Counted from the first letter of the stretch, positions 15,773-22,662 are shown. The stretch is 26,512 nt of DNA from Candidatus Nomurabacteria bacterium (GCA_009695015.1 SIBT01000005.1:1-26512), one strand, 5' to 3'. Numbers and translations: made by a program. Notes: a model not told the origin generated them from the sequence alone.

Positions 15773-16378
15773 CTATTCCACCCAATTAAATAAATCTTCT
15801 GAAAAAGTTACGCTGTAATTTCCAGAACCCTGATTCCATGAAACAGTCGAGGAAATTTTAATGTCATCGCTTGATGGATATGTCGCTTGGATAATTCTAG
15901 TAAAACCAGAGTCCACACCACCAGAAGCATAACCATATTTACCTGTAATGGAATTGTATCGTAAAACAGGACAATCACCATTCCCCCCATTTGCGCATTG
16001 TTTCAATAAATCTGTGGTTGGCATATTAGGATCAGTAAAATCTAAGCTTTGGTCATCTACATAACAATTTTTTGGATTTCCAGAAGTGTCACATTTAGCT
16101 TGGTTAAGCGCATCTTTAAAATTACTCCAGTTATCATAAAGCACAAAATCATCCCGTATATTTCTCATATATTCAATGCCTTCTTGTGCCAGATATGTAG
16201 CTATCATTTTTTGTTTAGCGTAATTGGTATGAGAAATACTAGATGCCAAGACAGACATTATCCCAAGTAATGACACAGTAAAGATAGATATAGCAACCAA
16301 TGTTTCTACTAAGCTAAAGCCCTTCGACATGCTCAGGGTCTTGCGACTTTTATTCTTTTGTTGTATAAATTTATTCAT
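15773..16378 (-). CDS. Minor pseudopilin, PilV/GspI-like
   Basis: 201 aa. Leader of 20 residues ending SMSKG, then FSLVETLVAISIFTVSLLGI with Glu at +5, a classical type IV prepilin N-terminus cut by PilD between G and F. Next is NYAKQKMIATYLAQEGIEYMRNIRDD, which is typical of PilV/GspI. The globular domain has three cysteines and ends SEDLFNWVE. The start at 16378 is six bases after the upstream stop. An in-frame ATG (16330) would give the very short leader MSKG. The codons for T-L-S-M-S-K-G coincide with a repeat-like sequence at 16320-16340. Confidence 0.8.
   Translation of the reverse strand: MNKFIQQKNKSRKTLSMSKGFSLVETLVAISIFTVSLLGIMSVLASSISHTNYAKQKMIATYLAQEGIEYMRNIRDDFVLYDNWSNFKDALNQAKCDTSGNPKNCYVDDQSLDFTDPNMPTTDLLKQCANGGNGDCPVLRYNSITGKYGYASGGVDSGFTRIIQATYPSSDDIKISSTVSWNQGSGNYSVTFSEDLFNWVE
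16320..16340 (-). repeat. Short REP-like sequence inside the PilV leader codons
   Basis: Plus strand CCCTTCGACATGCTCAGGGT (16320-16339), an imperfect palindrome (CCCT...AGGG). I recall CCCTTCGACA(A/T)GCTCAGG-type words as dispersed intergenic repeats in many bacterial genomes. Here it lies within coding sequence, in frame, and encodes the residues up to the prepilin cleavage glycine. Confidence 0.45.
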
Positions 16379-16384
16379 AATATT

Positions 16385-17017
16385 TTAAATATCTATCGCC
16401 CTTTGCGACACTGAAGTCTGTAAAGAAAAAGGGGTTTTTACACCTTTGTAAGTTATGTCCCCGACCAACCTAATGGTAACAAGGGGTTGCTGTTTATTAG
16501 ATGGCGTAGCTGATGGAGCTTCTGCGCCCAATATTGAAAATTTAGAAGCTGTAGTATTGATAACAATTTCATCAGGAGTTAATTGAAGAAAATTAGACGA
16601 ACTAGTATAAGGACCTGTCGTTGCTCTATAAATATGTGTATCATTCGATATTTGATAAACCCACTGATCGGTGTTATTAGTCGGATCACCAGTGGCAAAT
16701 TCAAAAGCAATTCCCCAACAATCAACACCACTTTCTGCTATACTGACATTGGCGTCATTGAAATCCGATGGAGCATCAATACAGCGATAATTGTATCCTG
16801 TTCGCAAATTTTTAGACATATCTTCCATAATAAAACTTAAATTATCCATAATAGAACGCATATCTTGAGACTTATTGTGAAGTAAATTAGCATTTAAAAG
16901 CGCGCCCATACCTATCGTAACAATAACTAAAAAAAGAGAAACAGCAATCATCGTTTCTATTATCGTGTAACCTTTTTGTTTGTTAATTTTATTTTTCATT
17001 GCTTTATAAATACTCAA
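16385..17017 (-). CDS. Minor pseudopilin, PilW/GspJ-like
   Basis: 210 aa. The leader ends NKQKG, then YTIIETMIAVSLFLVIVTIG with Glu at +5, a prepilin peptidase site with Tyr replacing the usual Phe/Met at +1. After the helix comes NKSQDMRSIMDNLSFIMEDMSKNLRTG, the long amphipathic stretch of PilW/GspJ proteins. Two cysteines (CIDA, DCWG) may form a disulfide; GIAFEFATG and QQPLVTIRLVGD are plausible beta strands of the head. The 17017 start is TTG overlapping the upstream TGA (TTGA); ATG 16999 is an alternative giving the leader MKNKINKQKG. Confidence 0.8.
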   Translation of the reverse strand: MSIYKAMKNKINKQKGYTIIETMIAVSLFLVIVTIGMGALLNANLLHNKSQDMRSIMDNLSFIMEDMSKNLRTGYNYRCIDAPSDFNDANVSIAESGVDCWGIAFEFATGDPTNNTDQWVYQISNDTHIYRATTGPYTSSSNFLQLTPDEIVINTTASKFSILGAEAPSATPSNKQQPLVTIRLVGDITYKGVKTPFSLQTSVSQRAIDI

Positions 17018-17661
17018 TTCACCTGAATCCTACCCGAAGGATATATTTTTATTGCAGCAGTAGACGCCTTGGGTGATTTAATAGTAATTTTAATATAATC
17101 GAAACCCGAAGCTAATGTTGTGCCCGTTGAATCTTTGAAAGATACACTAGAATCTGGTCGCTTAAAAGTTATAGCTAGCGGACTAATTGGAACAATTGGC
17201 GAACAATCGGTGCCAGTACATCTATCTATTTTATCTATAAAATAACCCTTCATGATACTTATGGTATCTAATTTTTCTGTTACAATATTGTAACCATTAG
17301 CATTATCTAAATCAGCAAAATAAATAAATTTTTTGTTAAAAGGAATACCATCAATATCAAGAGCTAGAGATGAATTGAAATAAATGCCATAAGATGGCTT
17401 CCATGAAGATATGATGGGCGGTGGGATAGACAATTTTCCCGACAAAGAGGACTTTTGCGCTTCAACTATTTTCAAAGCAATATCACTGGCTAAATTTTTA
17501 ATATCTATTTTTGCTTGAAATTCCCCGTAATTAAACATCACAATGGAAGACATAACAGCAAAAATGCCCAAAACGACAATGAGTTCCACATATGTCATCC
17601 CCGCCTGACGATGGGCAAGCCTTTGTTTATTATTTTTTATTGTTTTACTCAATTTAAACAT
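17014..17661 (-). CDS. Minor pseudopilin, GspH/FimT-like
   Basis: 215 aa. Basic leader (KTIKNNKQRLAHRQAG), then MTYVELIVVLGIFAVMSSIV with Glu at +5: an N-methylation and cleavage site for PilD. Following residues (FNYGEFQAKIDIKNLASDIALKIVEAQ) match the helix of GspH/FimT proteins. The head ends AAIKIYPSGRIQVN, similar to the final beta strands of that family. Cysteines occur only in the CTGTDC pair. First of four minor pilin genes, 23 bases after pilD, and overlapping the next gene by four bases. Such proteins form the initiating complex at the pilus tip. Confidence 0.8.
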   Translation of the reverse strand: MFKLSKTIKNNKQRLAHRQAGMTYVELIVVLGIFAVMSSIVMFNYGEFQAKIDIKNLASDIALKIVEAQKSSLSGKLSIPPPIISSWKPSYGIYFNSSLALDIDGIPFNKKFIYFADLDNANGYNIVTEKLDTISIMKGYFIDKIDRCTGTDCSPIVPISPLAITFKRPDSSVSFKDSTGTTLASGFDYIKITIKSPKASTAAIKIYPSGRIQVN

Positions 17662-17684
17662 ACATCATCATATTCCAAAAAAAT

Positions 17685-18479
17685 TCAAAAAAAATGTAAG
17701 TCAAAAATAAATGCCAAAAACGCGCCCAAAACCAAAAACGGAGCAAAAGGGATTTCACTTTTCATCCCTATACCACTTTTCTTGTTAATTTTAGAAAGAA
17801 GAATGAGGCCGATTCCGACTATAGCCCCAGTCCAGAAAGCTATTACCAAACCCGAAGGCGCGCTCATAAAACCGAGCAACCAGCCGAGACCAAGAGCGAG
17901 CTTCGCATCTCCGAGCCCCATCCACCGACCGGAAGATATAAACCAAATAAAAGCAAAAGGAAGCGCCATAAATACACCTGAAGAAAATTCTAACATTGAC
18001 GGTATATGCCAATAAAAATCATTGTTATAAAACAAAAATAGCCCAATAAAAGCAAGCGCACCGAAAATAAAAGAAAGCGCATCAGGGATTATTTTATGTT
18101 TTAAATCATAGACAGCTATAACCATCAAGATCGAGAACATGGCGGCATAATAATCATAAGTAATGAAAAATTTAAAAATATCTACAAAAAAAAGACCCTG
18201 AAATTTTAAAAATAAACATGCAAAAATGAGCCCAGTCGCAAGCTCGACCACAGGATATTGGATTGAGATCTTGGTTTTACAAGTGCGACATCTTCCTTTA
18301 AGACCCAAGAAACTAAAAAGCGGTATAAGCTCATACCAAGAGAGCTTGTTCTCGCAAGACATACAAGCACTCCGGCCACCGAGAGACCGCGCAGTATGAA
18401 GTCGAAGAATAACAACATTCAAAAAGCTGCCGATGATGAGGCCTAAGATAAAAAAGATAATCACAAGCAATAAAGTCAT
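17685..18479 (-). CDS. pilD: Type IV prepilin peptidase / N-methyltransferase
   Basis: 264 aa polytopic membrane protein. Removes leader peptides from prepilins and methylates the new N-terminus. N-terminal IGSFLNVVILRL, then the cytoplasmic zinc-binding loop CMSCENKLSWYELIPLFSFL followed by KGRCRTCKTKIS (two CxxC pairs). The aspartyl protease residues are in YDLKHKIIPD and the GxGD-type motif MGLGDAKLALGLG. About seven or eight helices follow one another. Substrates are the two pilins just upstream and four pseudopilins just downstream. It has its own consensus extended -10 with +1 on the ATG, so it can be expressed independently of the strong pilin genes. Confidence 0.95.
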   Translation of the reverse strand: MTLLLVIIFFILGLIIGSFLNVVILRLHTARSLGGRSACMSCENKLSWYELIPLFSFLGLKGRCRTCKTKISIQYPVVELATGLIFACLFLKFQGLFFVDIFKFFITYDYYAAMFSILMVIAVYDLKHKIIPDALSFIFGALAFIGLFLFYNNDFYWHIPSMLEFSSGVFMALPFAFIWFISSGRWMGLGDAKLALGLGWLLGFMSAPSGLVIAFWTGAIVGIGLILLSKINKKSGIGMKSEIPFAPFLVLGAFLAFIFDLHFF

Positions 18480-18485
18480 GGCTCT

Positions 18486-18494
18486 ATTATATCA
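18486..18494 (-). promoter_or_regulatory. Extended -10 promoter of pilD (leaderless)
   Basis: Minus strand TGATATAAT followed by AGAGCC and ATG: the predicted +1 is 18479, the first base of pilD. Confidence 0.65.
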
Positions 18495-18526
18495 ACATAA
18501 GCACAAAATAACTACAACAACCATCT

Positions 18527-18555
18527 CCCAGACAGCGCCTTAGGCGCTGTCTGGG
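18527..18555 (-). terminator. Perfect 13-bp hairpin between pilin 2 and pilD
   Basis: CCCAGACAGCGCC and GGCGCTGTCTGGG are exact inverted repeats around a 3-base loop (18540-18542), 21 bases after the pilin 2 stop. GC-rich, but without a T run on either strand, so it is not a textbook intrinsic terminator. It may protect the pilin mRNA 3' end or be a partial terminator. The pilD promoter lies just beyond it, which fits a transcript boundary. Confidence 0.55.
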
Positions 18556-18576
18556 TAAAATCTTCGCAAAACTTCA

Positions 18577-19056
18577 TTACGGGCAAGCTGTTACGTCAGC
18601 TTCAAGCGATATTGATTCCTTAGAAGCCCCAGTCGAATCAACACACCAACCAACATTGACAGAATCTACTGGAGTTTTAAGAGATGTAATAGCCACCCAA
18701 GCGTCTGCGCTATCATGACACACAGAAGAACCAGCGGCACCCTCAGCGCTATATGAATAAACGTCTGTAATAGCTGTTAGGGGTGTATTTGTTGGTAAAA
18801 GCCTTTGGGCGGCATTTGATACCATTGGATTCACACCTGCCGGATCACTACACACCAAGTCATAAGTTTGACTTTCCTCATAAAATAAGATGGCTTGAGA
18901 GCGAGCGCCAGCCATAGCAGCCTTAATGCTAACATCCACTGCTTTCGTTCTCGCAGTGTTAAGCGCAGCCAACACAACAGACGCCAAAATACCGATGATT
19001 GCTACGACCACCAAGAGTTCGATCAACGTAAAACCTTTCTTTAAATTCATTTTCAT
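18577..19056 (-). CDS. Type IV major-pilin-like protein (pilin 2)
   Basis: 159 aa. Leader MKMNLKKG, then FTLIELLVVVAIIGILASVV with Glu at +5, the canonical PilD substrate. The head has alanine-rich helix residues (ARTKAVDVSIKAAMAGARSQAI), four cysteines and the motif GWCVDSTGASKE near the C-terminus, shared with pilin 1 (AWCVDSTGKSKE). It is 25% shorter in the head than pilin 1. The first 108 coding bases are nearly identical to those of pilin 1, while the rest is strongly diverged. It has a terminator and a -10 box upstream, so it is a separate transcript or one fed by partial readthrough. Whether it is the major fibre subunit or an alternative subunit cannot be told. Confidence 0.9.
   Translation of the reverse strand: MKMNLKKGFTLIELLVVVAIIGILASVVLAALNTARTKAVDVSIKAAMAGARSQAILFYEESQTYDLVCSDPAGVNPMVSNAAQRLLPTNTPLTAITDVYSYSAEGAAGSSVCHDSADAWVAITSLKTPVDSVNVGWCVDSTGASKESISLEADVTACP
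18949..19056 (-). repeat. Direct repeat copy B: shared 5' end of pilin 2
   Basis: 108 bases matching 19611-19718 with two differences by eye (codon TTA/CTA at residue 5, GCG/TCG at residue 31). Identity stops at the start codon side and abruptly after codon 36. Confidence 0.85.
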
Positions 19057-19103
19057 AAAAAATTTTAAATATTAATAAATCAGACCTTTTCTTTACTCTA
19101 TCT

Positions 19104-19109
19104 ATTATA
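19104..19109 (-). promoter_or_regulatory. Probable -10 box of pilin 2
   Basis: Minus strand TATAAT; +1 near 19097 gives a 40-base leader. A weaker TAAAAT (19067-19062) closer to the ATG would instead give a leaderless start, so the true promoter is uncertain. Confidence 0.4.
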
Positions 19110-19123
19110 CTAAATACAAAAAC

Positions 19124-19149
19124 AAAAAACCACCTTTGGGTGGTTTTTT
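19124..19149 (-). terminator. Intrinsic terminator after pilin 1
   Basis: An exact 11-bp stem (19124-19134 with 19139-19149) and 4-base loop; on the minus strand CCACC-CAAA-GGTGG is followed by TTTTTTGTTTTTG. It lies 32 bases after the pilin 1 stop. Because both arms end in A/T runs it could act in either direction. Confidence 0.8.
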
Positions 19150-19181
19150 GTGGGAATAGGCTTTTTACCTTCTACTATCCA

Positions 19182-19718
19182 CTATTCAACACAAGTAAAG
19201 GTTGTTGCTGAAAGCTCAGCTAGTATAGTACCTGCGACAAATGCAACAGGAATAGCTGAGTTTTCCGTAACTTCTTTCGATTTTCCAGTACTATCTACAC
19301 ACCAGGCCTTCGTTGTGTCTCCCTTTAGTTGAACAACAGCACCCCATGCAGCACCGTCTTTTTTTGCTGTACAACCAGTTACGCCAGTAGAAGCAAGCTT
19401 AGCAGCTGCAATCGCGGACATAACTTGAGCATTTTCAAAGACAGTTTTTAAAGGAGCAATAGGAACCGACGTAGGACAAGCAGCTGCAGCAAAATCAGCT
19501 GTATTACAACCAGCTGCAGTACCATAACAAAGTAAATCAGAATACAAAATCTCTGCTTGAGCTCTTGTACCCGACAAGTTTGCCTTTACAGCTGCATCAG
19601 CGCCCTTTGATCTCGCAGTGTTAAGCGAAGCCAACACAACAGACGCCAAAATACCGATGATTGCTACGACCACCAAGAGTTCGATCAACGTAAAACCTTT
19701 CTTTAGATTCATTTTCAT
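19182..19718 (-). CDS. Type IV major-pilin-like protein (pilin 1)
   Basis: 178 aa. Leader MKMNLKKG, cleavage before FTLIELLVVVAIIGILASVV, Glu at +5. After the helix (LNTARSKGADAAVKANLSGTRAQAEILYSDL) comes a head with six cysteines, suggesting disulfides, and the C-terminal motif AWCVDSTGKSKEV. Probably the main fibre subunit: it is the first of the two, has the best promoter (consensus extended -10), a leader of about 80 bases with two hairpins and a strong terminator. That makes it the one gene here with a clear, structured 5' leader. Follows pilC; pilin 2 follows it. Confidence 0.92.
   Translation of the reverse strand: MKMNLKKGFTLIELLVVVAIIGILASVVLASLNTARSKGADAAVKANLSGTRAQAEILYSDLLCYGTAAGCNTADFAAAACPTSVPIAPLKTVFENAQVMSAIAAAKLASTGVTGCTAKKDGAAWGAVVQLKGDTTKAWCVDSTGKSKEVTENSAIPVAFVAGTILAELSATTFTCVE
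19611..19718 (-). repeat. Direct repeat copy A: shared 5' end of pilin 1
   Basis: Partner of 18949-19056. It covers the leader peptide, the cleavage site and the N-terminal helix. Confidence 0.85.
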
Positions 19719-19726
19719 AATTTTTC

Positions 19727-19755
19727 CCGCCCGAGGCGGATCAGCCTAGAGCTGA
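19727..19755 (-). promoter_or_regulatory. Two hairpins in the pilin 1 leader
   Basis: CCGCC-CGA-GGCGG (19727-19739) and TCAGC-CTAGA-GCTGA (19741-19745/19751-19755) sit side by side. The first ends 9 bases before the ATG, where a ribosome would load. They could stabilise the mRNA 5' end or gate translation. Confidence 0.4.
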
Positions 19756-19804
19756 AATATTAATTAATAATTTATAATAATTTCGACTTATTTTTAATAT
19801 AACA

Positions 19805-19813
19805 ATTATATCA
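19805..19813 (-). promoter_or_regulatory. Extended -10 promoter of pilin 1
   Basis: Minus strand TGATATAAT, +1 near 19798, about 80 bases before the ATG. Identical to the DoxX and pilD elements, but far from the start codon. Confidence 0.6.
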
Positions 19814-19841
19814 CATAGATAGGAGAATATATGCAAGCGAG

Positions 19842-19850
19842 TTATCCACA
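19842..19850 (+). promoter_or_regulatory. Consensus DnaA-box word upstream of the pilin 1 promoter
   Basis: TTATCCACA, an exact match to the strong DnaA box, about 30 bases upstream of the -10. Only one copy is seen nearby, so it is not an origin; it may be chance or a DnaA-controlled promoter. Confidence 0.25.
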
Positions 19851-19857
19851 GCCTTTA

Positions 19858-19896
19858 CTCCCCATCTCCTTAAAAGAGGGGGGAGGGGGAATTCTA
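19858..19896 (-). repeat. C/T-rich imperfect palindrome starting at the pilC stop codon
   Basis: Minus strand begins TAGAATTC (TAG is the pilC stop), then C/T-rich sequence, a turn at CTTTTAAGG and a G-rich arm; CTCCCC (19858-19863) can pair with GGGGAG (19880-19885). It resembles the element at 22612-22662. Confidence 0.45.
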
Positions 19897-21102
19897 ATTA
19901 ATCCCTCCAGCCAGATTGTAAATCGGCATGAGGACAGAAACCAAAAGTATCCCAACACCCAAACCTAAAACCACGATCATCACCGGCTCGATGAGCCCGA
20001 CGAGTGTATCTATCGCATCATCCACTTCACGTTTATAAAAATCAGTTAAGGTTTTTAAAATAGAGACCAATGAACCCGTCTCTTCACCTACTTGTATCAT
20101 TTGTATCATAATGCCGGGTATTTCTTCTTTATGTTTAGCAAATGCGGCCGAAAGCGTAAGACCGGACTTTACTCCATATGCCACATCTCCCAAGAGTCCT
20201 TTATAAACACGACTGCCGACAACTTCGGCTGTAATATCTATAGTCCGAACTATCGGAACGCTGGAGCTAAGCATTGTGCTTAAATTGTCGGCTATTCTAG
20301 AAAGATAGAGCTTTTTATACAAGTTACCTATAGCTGGTGCAGAGAGTTTTAATGAATCAATATATGTCTTTCCTTTCTCTGTGATAGACAATCTCCAAAC
20401 CCAGATACCTAGCAACACCAAGAAAATCAGAACAAAAAAACCATAATGAACGAAAAGATTTGAAATTCCGATGACTATTTTTGTATAAAAAGGCACGTCT
20501 TGGCCAGAATCTAAAATAATTGAGGAAAGTTTTGGAATCACAACCACAAACATCAAAGTCATCACCACAAAAAAAGTTATAACAACAAATAACGGATAAA
20601 TGAGCGCATTCCTCGTCTTTGAAGTAAGGGAATATTGACGATCCAAGTATTCCGCCAAATATAGAAATGTCTGATTGAGCTTCCCTGTTTCTTCACCCAC
20701 CTTGACCATATTCACATAAAAACTTGAAAATACATCTGGATGCTTCGCAAGTGAACCAGAAATAGACACCCCCGCTTGGAGATCATCACCAATTTCCGTC
20801 AACCTGCGACTTAGAAGTTTGTTTTCTGTATTGACAGACAGCATCGTAAAAGATTTTAGCGCAGAGACTTGCGCTTCAAACAAGGTGGCAATCTGACGGG
20901 AAAGAATGACGACATCTTTGTTGGAAACTTTTTCAAAAAAGGAAATTTCAAAAATCGATTTGTGTTCTTTTTCGTCCTTGATAGAAATAATCACAAGCCC
21001 TCTCCTTTGCAAGCCACTTATCGCCATATCACGATTGGGCGCGTCGATTGACCCTTCTTTATTTAAACCCTGAGAATCTATCGATTTATATGCAAATAAC
21101 AT
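19894..21102 (-). CDS. pilC: Type IV pilus inner-membrane platform protein
   Basis: 402 aa. Polytopic platform on which the PilB and PilT motors act. N-terminal region FAYKSIDSQGLNKEGSIDAPN, then two GspF repeats: the first with LSRQIATLFEAQVSALKSFTML and FSSFYVNMVKVGEETGKLNQTF, the second with RIADNLSTMLSSSVPIVRTI and IMIQMIQVGEETGSLVSIL. Membrane segments lie at about residues 165-190, 215-235 and 375-395, as in the family. It starts four bases after the pilT stop. A TATAAT word at the pilT/pilC junction arises from the pilT codons ATG-ATA-TAA and lies too close to the ATG to be its promoter. Confidence 0.96.
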   Translation of the reverse strand: MLFAYKSIDSQGLNKEGSIDAPNRDMAISGLQRRGLVIISIKDEKEHKSIFEISFFEKVSNKDVVILSRQIATLFEAQVSALKSFTMLSVNTENKLLSRRLTEIGDDLQAGVSISGSLAKHPDVFSSFYVNMVKVGEETGKLNQTFLYLAEYLDRQYSLTSKTRNALIYPLFVVITFFVVMTLMFVVVIPKLSSIILDSGQDVPFYTKIVIGISNLFVHYGFFVLIFLVLLGIWVWRLSITEKGKTYIDSLKLSAPAIGNLYKKLYLSRIADNLSTMLSSSVPIVRTIDITAEVVGSRVYKGLLGDVAYGVKSGLTLSAAFAKHKEEIPGIMIQMIQVGEETGSLVSILKTLTDFYKREVDDAIDTLVGLIEPVMIVVLGLGVGILLVSVLMPIYNLAGGIN

Positions 21103-21106
21103 AAGA

Positions 21107-22168
21107 TTATATCATACGCTCTAAGCCCTTTGGATTGAGAGAATATTGATAAGCATTCTCTATGGATATTTCTCCAGCGCGCACAAGTTCTAAAAGTGAA
21201 TGATTGAAATCGATCATCCCAGATTCCATTCCTGTTTCTATAACTACATCTATTTCATATGTGCGTTTTTCACGAATTAAATTTGACACAGCACTATTAT
21301 TTAAAAGAAGCTCGTAAGCGGGGATAAACCCTCCAGTAATCCTAGGAATAAGTCTTTGAGAAAAAATACCAAGGAGTGAAGAAGAAAGCTGAACACGAAT
21401 CTGATCCTGCTGATCACCCGGGAAAGAATCGATAATTCTGTCTATTGTTTGAGACGCATTATTTGTGTGTAAAGTCGAAAAAACAAGATGCCCCGTCTCA
21501 GCAGCCGTCACAGCTGTGGCTATGGTTTCTGGAGTGCGCATCTCACCAACCATTATTACGTTCACATCTTCACGAAAAACTGATTTGAGAGCTATATGAA
21601 AATCATGGGTGTCAATACCAACTTCACGCTGATTAATTATCGATTTATTGGGAACATATACATGCTCAATTGGATCTTCAATCGTTATAATATTGCGCGC
21701 CTGTTCATTATTGATTACATCAATCATTGCGGCAAGAGTGGTTGATTTACCTTGTCCAACAGGACCAACTACCAGAAAAAAACCTTGTTTCTTGCGAGAT
21801 AAATCACTGAGAATGGAAGGTAAGTGCAATTGCGCGATAGTCTTTACCTTTGGTATTAATCGAAAAACTATACAAATCAGACCTTTCTGAAAAAAAGCAT
21901 TCCCACGCAATCGCGCTTCTCCACGAAAATCATAAGCGAAATCCGCTTCTTTATTTTCCATAAATTGATCAACCTTAGCCTTGGGTAATATTTCACCCAA
22001 AACTCCAAGCGTATCCAGATCGGTAAAAATTGGCTGTTTTACAAGAGATATGAGTTCGCCGACTACACGAATAATCGGCGCACGTCCAGTAGCTAAATGC
22101 AAATCCGATCCGCCTTCGCGAATAACAGTCAAAATAAGTTCTTCAAGTGTTTTCTTATAATCTGTCAT
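21107..22168 (-). CDS. pilT: Type IV pilus retraction ATPase
   Basis: 353 aa, the usual PilT length. Hexameric ATPase that powers pilus retraction, twitching and DNA uptake. Begins with a PilT-type N-terminal domain (GGSDLHLATGRAPIIRVVGEL). Walker A is GPVGQGKSTTLAAMI (residues 135-149), the Asp box ITIEDPIEHVY, Walker B NVIMVGEMRTPETI, the His box TGHLVFSTLHTNNA, and the C-terminal region NLIREKRTYEIDVVIETGM. No long N1 domain, which separates it from PilB. Starts eight bases after the receiver gene. Having both motors implies a dynamic, retractable pilus. Confidence 0.95.
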   Translation of the reverse strand: MTDYKKTLEELILTVIREGGSDLHLATGRAPIIRVVGELISLVKQPIFTDLDTLGVLGEILPKAKVDQFMENKEADFAYDFRGEARLRGNAFFQKGLICIVFRLIPKVKTIAQLHLPSILSDLSRKKQGFFLVVGPVGQGKSTTLAAMIDVINNEQARNIITIEDPIEHVYVPNKSIINQREVGIDTHDFHIALKSVFREDVNVIMVGEMRTPETIATAVTAAETGHLVFSTLHTNNASQTIDRIIDSFPGDQQDQIRVQLSSSLLGIFSQRLIPRITGGFIPAYELLLNNSAVSNLIREKRTYEIDVVIETGMESGMIDFNHSLLELVRAGEISIENAYQYSLNPKGLERMI

Positions 22169-22176
22169 TTTATTTC

Positions 22177-22575
22177 TTATTTTGGAATTACAACTTTCTT
22201 CTCTAAAATATTTATCACATGATTGACTAATTCTGTTGGAGTAGAATTCGCTTTTATAAGATAACCCGCCACTCCCAAGCTCTTACCACGATCAATATCT
22301 GATTGTTGACTTTTGTTGGACAAAATTATTTTTATAGAATCTGGAGATAATTTATCAGCATTTATTTTTTCCAACATTTGAAAACCATCCATCTCCGGCA
22401 TAATTATATCTATCAACATAACATCCGGATGAAATTCACTTTGAAGTCTATTTATCGCTTGGGCGCCAGAAACTGCTGTATAAACCTCGAAATTATTTTG
22501 GCTAAATTTGAGCGCATACATATCTAAAAGAAAACTATCATCATCAACTATTAAAATCTTATTTTTTCTTTCCAT
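22177..22575 (-). CDS. CheY-like single-domain response regulator in the pilus operon
   Basis: 132 aa receiver domain with no output domain. Acidic pocket at Asp11-13 (LIVDDDSF), phosphoacceptor Asp56 (LIDIIMPEMDG), switch Ser86 (IILSNKSQ) and Lys108 (YLIKAN) are all present, so it should be phosphorylatable. No histidine kinase is in the window. It sits between pilB and pilT, 8 bases before pilT, with its own leaderless-type promoter, so it is made together with pilT and pilC. A role in control of the motors, as for PilG/PilH in twitching bacteria, is a reasonable inference. Confidence 0.88.
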   Translation of the reverse strand: MERKNKILIVDDDSFLLDMYALKFSQNNFEVYTAVSGAQAINRLQSEFHPDVMLIDIIMPEMDGFQMLEKINADKLSPDSIKIILSNKSQQSDIDRGKSLGVAGYLIKANSTPTELVNHVINILEKKVVIPK

Positions 22576-22583
22576 ATAAATTA

Positions 22584-22589
22584 ATTATA
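22584..22589 (-). promoter_or_regulatory. -10 box of the receiver-pilT-pilC unit (leaderless)
   Basis: Minus strand TATAAT; the predicted +1 at 22577 is two bases before the ATG at 22575. A weak -35 TTGTAT lies 18 bases upstream. Confidence 0.6.
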
Positions 22590-22611
22590 CTATAAAATGA
22601 CTTTAGTATAC

Positions 22612-22662
22612 AATCCCCAACCCCACCCATAGCCCTCTCTTGTCAAGAGAAAGAGAATTCTA
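22612..22662 (-). repeat. C/T-rich imperfect palindrome starting at the pilB stop codon
   Basis: Minus strand begins TAGAATTC (TAG is the pilB stop), then TCTTTCTCTTGACAAGAGAG with exact arms CTCTTG/CAAGAG, followed by a G-rich tail (GGGTGGGGTTGGGG). It has the same order of parts as the element after pilC: TAGAATTC, pyrimidine arm, CTT...AAG turn, G-rich arm. Confidence 0.5.

Noticed and set aside
15744..15785. TTG at 15785 as the PilX-like start
   Set aside because: It overlaps the end of the previous gene and adds residues not fitting a prepilin leader; ATGs at 15743 and 15725 give normal basic leaders.
17515..18015. 166-aa plus-strand ORF opposite pilD and the GspH-like gene
   Set aside because: Antisense shadow of two confidently identified genes.
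19842..19850. Replication origin at the DnaA-box word
   Set aside because: Only one exact box, no cluster, no dnaA/dnaN neighbours and no clear unwinding region arrangement.
21106..21114. TGATATAAT as a pilC promoter
   Set aside because: It is formed by the last pilT codons ATG-ATA-TAA and its +1 would fall after the pilC ATG.
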